8,205 nucleotides of DNA. Origin: RGIG1959 sp045540655 (GTDB lineage: Bacteria > Bacillota > Clostridia > Oscillospirales > Acutalibacteraceae). The position numbers and the translations under genes were made by a program. The notes beneath the pieces were generated by a model that saw only the letters and a list, made by a program, of their open reading frames with translations, ran no database searches and was not told the DNA's origin. Location: the NCBI GenBank assembly GCA_045540655.1, contig JAZQHP010000136.1, forward strand, positions 1-8,205. Direction: 5' to 3'. Below, in pieces: positions 6,060-8,205 of the stretch; position 1 is the stretch's first letter, and every line of letters starts with the position of its first letter.

Positions 6060-7380
6060 TGCGCGCCACCTTGCCCCACGGCGGTTCCACCACCTCGTTG
6101 TTGAGAAGCCACAGCACGGGAATGTCCATCGCCAGATGCTCCTGCGGGAACGGCGCATAGCCGTCCGTGAGGATCACAATACAGGCGGGACGCATATCCT
6201 GCATATACTGTGCTACATATTCAAAGATAATCTGAAAGTCCGTGCCGCCGCCACCGACGGGTTGAATCCCGTGAAGCGTTGTGACGTCTTCAAAGGGAAC
6301 CGGCTCGATGATCGCGCCGTCGAAAAAGCCGAGCAAGCCCTGTAGCTTACCGCCGAACTGATCGATCGCCCCTTTGATTTCGGAAAACGCCGCGGTGATC
6401 ATGGCGTCGGACATCGACCCCGATGTGTCGACCATAAAGAGGATGTCACTCACGACATCCTCTTTTTCGTTGTAATCGGGCAGGTAAAACGGGCTGTCGT
6501 CAAAACGGCGGTCAGGCGGCGAAAAGGAATAATCGTTGATCTCCTCCTGCACAAAATCGTTCAGGATGGACCGCCAGTCAGTCTGCGCCCGATGCAGCTC
6601 GCCGAGCAACCGCTGTGCAAACATCGGCAACAGTCCGCGGGCATTCGACGGATCCCGCACACGGATCGCCTCCGCGGCATCCTCCACCCGCTTGACCCAC
6701 ACATCCCGCAGGGTATCGTCCTCCTCGGTTTCGTTCCAGTGTCCGTGATCGTCCCAGCCGCCTTTGGCAACAGCGCGTTTGGCTTTTTCCCGCCGCGCGC
6801 GTCCCTTTGCCCACGATGAGCCACCATCACCATCACCATCGCCGTCGCCATCGCCGTCGCCGTCTTTCCCGGCGCGGCCGCCGCCGCTTGCCAGACTGCC
6901 CGGAAGCGGCACAGGCTTGCCGCTGGGCGGCGGCAACATCGCATACACCTGTTCGGCAGTATACAGATGCCCTTCTCTACCGTCGGGGGCGATGTGCATC
7001 GACTCGCCGAACTGCCGCAGGGTGATGCTCTGACGATTCATGTTGTTTTCCATCAGAATGTTGGAATTGACGACGATATCGCACGCGATATTGTACCGTT
7101 CGGGATCGAGATTATCGCCACGCAGGCAATGCTGTAACACGACGTGCAACACCTCGTGCATCATCACATAGTCCAGCTCGCTGTCGGACAGGGAATCGAG
7201 AAATGCCGTGCCGAAAACGATCCGTCGCCCGTCGGTATAGGCGGTCGGGGTCTCCTCATCGACCGCGTAGCGCATGTGCATCAGGAGCAGACCGAAAAAG
7301 CCGTGATGACACAGCAGGCGCATACGCGACGTAAGCAATCGCTTGATATATCCGCGGATATCCTGTTCAGACAACGCCAC
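6046..7380 (-). CDS. DUF2201 putative metallopeptidase / VWA-domain protein, partner of a MoxR ATPase
   Basis: This 444-aa cytoplasmic protein has an N-terminal metallopeptidase-like domain (about 1-150) with HEVLH (H75, E76, H79), a zinc-protease HExxH motif. A low-complexity linker follows, with seven Gly-Asp pairs (about 173-186) and a basic stretch (192-204). The C-terminal VWA-like domain (about 305-440) has an intact MIDAS: DTSGS (318-322), T380 in GGGGTD and D406 in LTDG. Such proteins are usually encoded next to MoxR AAA+ ATPases and are thought to act as adaptors or remodelling partners. GTG at 7380 is chosen as start: AAGGGA lies ~10 nt upstream and it overlaps the end of the MoxR gene by 14 nt. 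A TTG at 7374 is an alternative, and the frame is also open upstream to 7416. The intact HExxH suggests possible proteolytic activity, but DUF2201 activity is not established. Confidence 0.88.
   Translation of the reverse strand: MALSEQDIRGYIKRLLTSRMRLLCHHGFFGLLLMHMRYAVDEETPTAYTDGRRIVFGTAFLDSLSDSELDYVMMHEVLHVVLQHCLRGDNLDPERYNIACDIVVNSNILMENNMNRQSITLRQFGESMHIAPDGREGHLYTAEQVYAMLPPPSGKPVPLPGSLASGGGRAGKDGDGDGDGDGDGDGGSSWAKGRARREKAKRAVAKGGWDDHGHWNETEEDDTLRDVWVKRVEDAAEAIRVRDPSNARGLLPMFAQRLLGELHRAQTDWRSILNDFVQEEINDYSFSPPDRRFDDSPFYLPDYNEKEDVVSDILFMVDTSGSMSDAMITAAFSEIKGAIDQFGGKLQGLLGFFDGAIIEPVPFEDVTTLHGIQPVGGGGTDFQIIFEYVAQYMQDMRPACIVILTDGYAPFPQEHLAMDIPVLWLLNNEVVEPPWGKVARITVN
6436..6467 (+). terminator. 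Terminator-like hairpin inside the VWA gene, plus-strand direction
   Basis: A perfect 12-bp inverted repeat AAAGAGGATGTC (6436-6447) / GACATCCTCTTT (6454-6465) with a 6-nt loop is followed by TT, giving five T in a row at 6463-6467. Reading minus, the tail is only TTT then ATGG. The structure thus faces transcripts arriving from the dgt-DUF2779 operon, which has no terminator at its own end. It falls in codons just before the DTSGS motif of the antisense gene. Confidence 0.6.
6822..6863. repeat. 6-bp tandem repeat coding for a Gly-Asp run
   Basis: Seven units of CRCCRT (three CACCAT, then CGCCGT/CGCCAT variants) lie in the linker of the VWA gene and encode alternating Gly-Asp on the minus strand. 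The three identical units suggest recent slippage expansion. Unit number changes in steps of two residues keep the frame. Confidence 0.8.
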
Positions 7381-8095
7381 TGAGCAACCGTCCCTTCGAT
7401 TGGAGCCATTTGGCAAACGCCGGAATCGTCATAAGCGTCTGCTTGTAATCCTTGTCGATGTACATATAGTCTTTGAGAAGCACGGTTGAAAAATCCGGCG
7501 GCATGCGGTCGGCATACGCGATGGAATGGGCGATGCGCGTCAGGTCGTGCTTGTGCTCGCGGGCGTACGCCACCATCGCGGCGGTCAGCGCGTACATCGC
7601 GTCGCTGGTTTGGGGAAGCGGCGGCATGCGCCCGTCAAAGATGTCCTCCATCGACGGCAGATCCTTATAGACCGCCGCCCACGTGCGAAACTCAATCGCC
7701 GTTCCGCCGCCGACCAGTCCCGCGATGAGCGGATACATCGCGTCCACGTCATCGCTGACCGCGCACAGCAGGCGGCTGACCATTTCCCACGAACGCGGCG
7801 TGGCGAAGGCGAGATCGTCGCTCGACGAATCGAATCCCATCAGATGTTGCTGACGGAAGGATAAAAAACCGATCACCTTATCGTGAATGCCGCTGCGGAT
7901 CGCCCATTCCTTCCACGCCTTGAAACTGCCGTTCACTTCGATGTGAAGCAGGCGGTTGGCAAGCGCCTTGGGCATCTTGAACGCGACCGATTTGTCGGTG
8001 GTGCGGTTGCCCGCCGCCAGCACGATGCAGTTATCGGGCAGGCGGTGCTCGCCCACCACGCGATCGAGCGTGATCTGATACGCCGCCGCCTGCAC
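7367..8095 (-). CDS. MoxR-type AAA+ ATPase, C-terminal part (5' end missing)
   Basis: About 242 residues of a MoxR-like ATPase are present. They start at VQAAAYQITLDRVVGEHRLP, which is the segment just after Walker B. A sensor-1 region (IVLAAGNR), an arginine-finger-like segment (ALANRLLHIEV) and a sensor-2 type motif (FATPRSWEMVSRLL) follow. Walker A and Walker B are absent from the window. The frame stays open to an ATG at 8200, but the residues before VQAAA (Ala/Pro/Thr/Arg-rich) do not resemble MoxR, and another frame reads better there; I do not accept that start. The stop overlaps the GTG start of the VWA gene by 14 nt, showing a tight operon. MoxR ATPases remodel or mature target complexes together with VWA partners. 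The promoter lies outside the window. Confidence 0.85.
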   Translation of the reverse strand: MQAAAYQITLDRVVGEHRLPDNCIVLAAGNRTTDKSVAFKMPKALANRLLHIEVNGSFKAWKEWAIRSGIHDKVIGFLSFRQQHLMGFDSSSDDLAFATPRSWEMVSRLLCAVSDDVDAMYPLIAGLVGGGTAIEFRTWAAVYKDLPSMEDIFDGRMPPLPQTSDAMYALTAAMVAYAREHKHDLTRIAHSIAYADRMPPDFSTVLLKDYMYIDKDYKQTLMTIPAFAKWLQSKGRLLSGVV

Positions 8096-8205
8096 CGATG
8101 GCGTTGCCGGTGCCGTTGGTGTTCTCAGCAGTAACCTGTGCATTCTCGCTGATAACGATGTTGGAGGCGCTGCCGCCGTCCTTTGCGCTGCTGTTAACAT
8201 TACCG
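8096..8205 (-). CDS. Fragment of an unrelated Gly/Asn/Ser-rich surface-protein repeat (probable chimeric end)
   Basis: On the minus strand, the frame starting at base 8204 reads GNVNSSAKDGGSASNIVISE, then NAQVTAENTNGTGNAIGAGG. This has the look of a beta-helix or Ig-like adhesin repeat, with sensible codon use, and it is out of frame with the MoxR ATPase that follows. The switch occurs in a GC-rich stretch (GGTGCAGGCGGCGGCG, 8080-8095) that codes for VQAAA in one frame and GAGGG in the other. This short shared sequence could have joined two unrelated loci, either in assembly or by recombination. The gene identity is uncertain because only ~35 residues are visible. Confidence 0.6.

Noticed and set aside
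8096..8200. ATG at 8200 as the true start of the MoxR ATPase
   Set aside because: It gives a protein lacking Walker A and B with a non-homologous N-terminus, and another frame in that interval reads as real protein sequence.
1..8205. CRISPR array, tRNA, rRNA or insertion sequence
   Set aside because: I found no regularly spaced direct repeats, no cloverleaf or rRNA sequence, and no transposase motifs or terminal inverted repeats; the Cas4-like domain at 4548 has no cas neighbours.

Overview
The window looks like a piece of a spore-forming Clostridia genome, probably an Oscillospiraceae/Ruminococcaceae-type gut anaerobe. The evidence is indirect: a recognisable spoVAD fragment, strong GGAGG-type ribosome binding sites, sigma-A promoters close to consensus, an exported protein with a Thr-rich stalk and a C-terminal KTGD-helix-Lys anchor, and intrinsic terminators between most units. 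By eye the first ~1.2 kb is AT-richer than the rest. Both window ends cut genes, and the right end looks chimeric, as at the end of a metagenomic contig.

Layout. Bases 1-95 hold the 5' end of an unrecognised minus-strand gene. Bases 96-412 are a divergent regulatory region with a minus-strand intrinsic terminator and a near-consensus plus-strand promoter. That promoter drives a PPP-type metallophosphoesterase (413-1102), which ends in a hairpin terminator. Next is a 5'-truncated spoVAD remnant (1344-1760) with its own terminator, whose T-run overlaps the promoter of a small two-helix zinc-ribbon membrane protein (1862-2398). A bidirectional terminator separates that gene from a convergent secreted, probably surface-anchored protein (2453-3205, minus). 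A divergent promoter region (3206-3351) then leads into a two-gene operon.

The operon is an HD-domain dNTP triphosphohydrolase of the Dgt family (3352-4548) followed, with a TGATG stop/start overlap, by a DUF2779-type protein (4548-6059). The latter appears to join a Cas4/RecB-like PD-(D/E)XK nuclease with Fe-S-type cysteines to a DnaQ-like DEDD exonuclease. Its 3' end overlaps by 14 nt the 3' end of a convergent operon on the minus strand: a MoxR-type AAA+ ATPase (7367 to about 8095, 5' part missing) followed by a DUF2201/VWA protein with HEVLH and DTSGS motifs (6046-7380). No terminator lies at the overlap. A strong plus-strand terminator-like hairpin lies instead ~380 nt inside the VWA gene, so the two mRNAs probably overlap in antisense.

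How the genes may work together. The dGTPase-nuclease pair suggests a nucleotide-pool plus DNA-end-processing function in repair or phage defence; this is inference. The MoxR/VWA pair is a classic ATPase plus VWA-adaptor module for remodelling or maturing a target protein; the target is not visible here. The last ~110 bases read, in another frame, as a Gly/Asn-rich surface-protein repeat unrelated to MoxR, so the first part of the apparent 277-aa reading frame should not be trusted.
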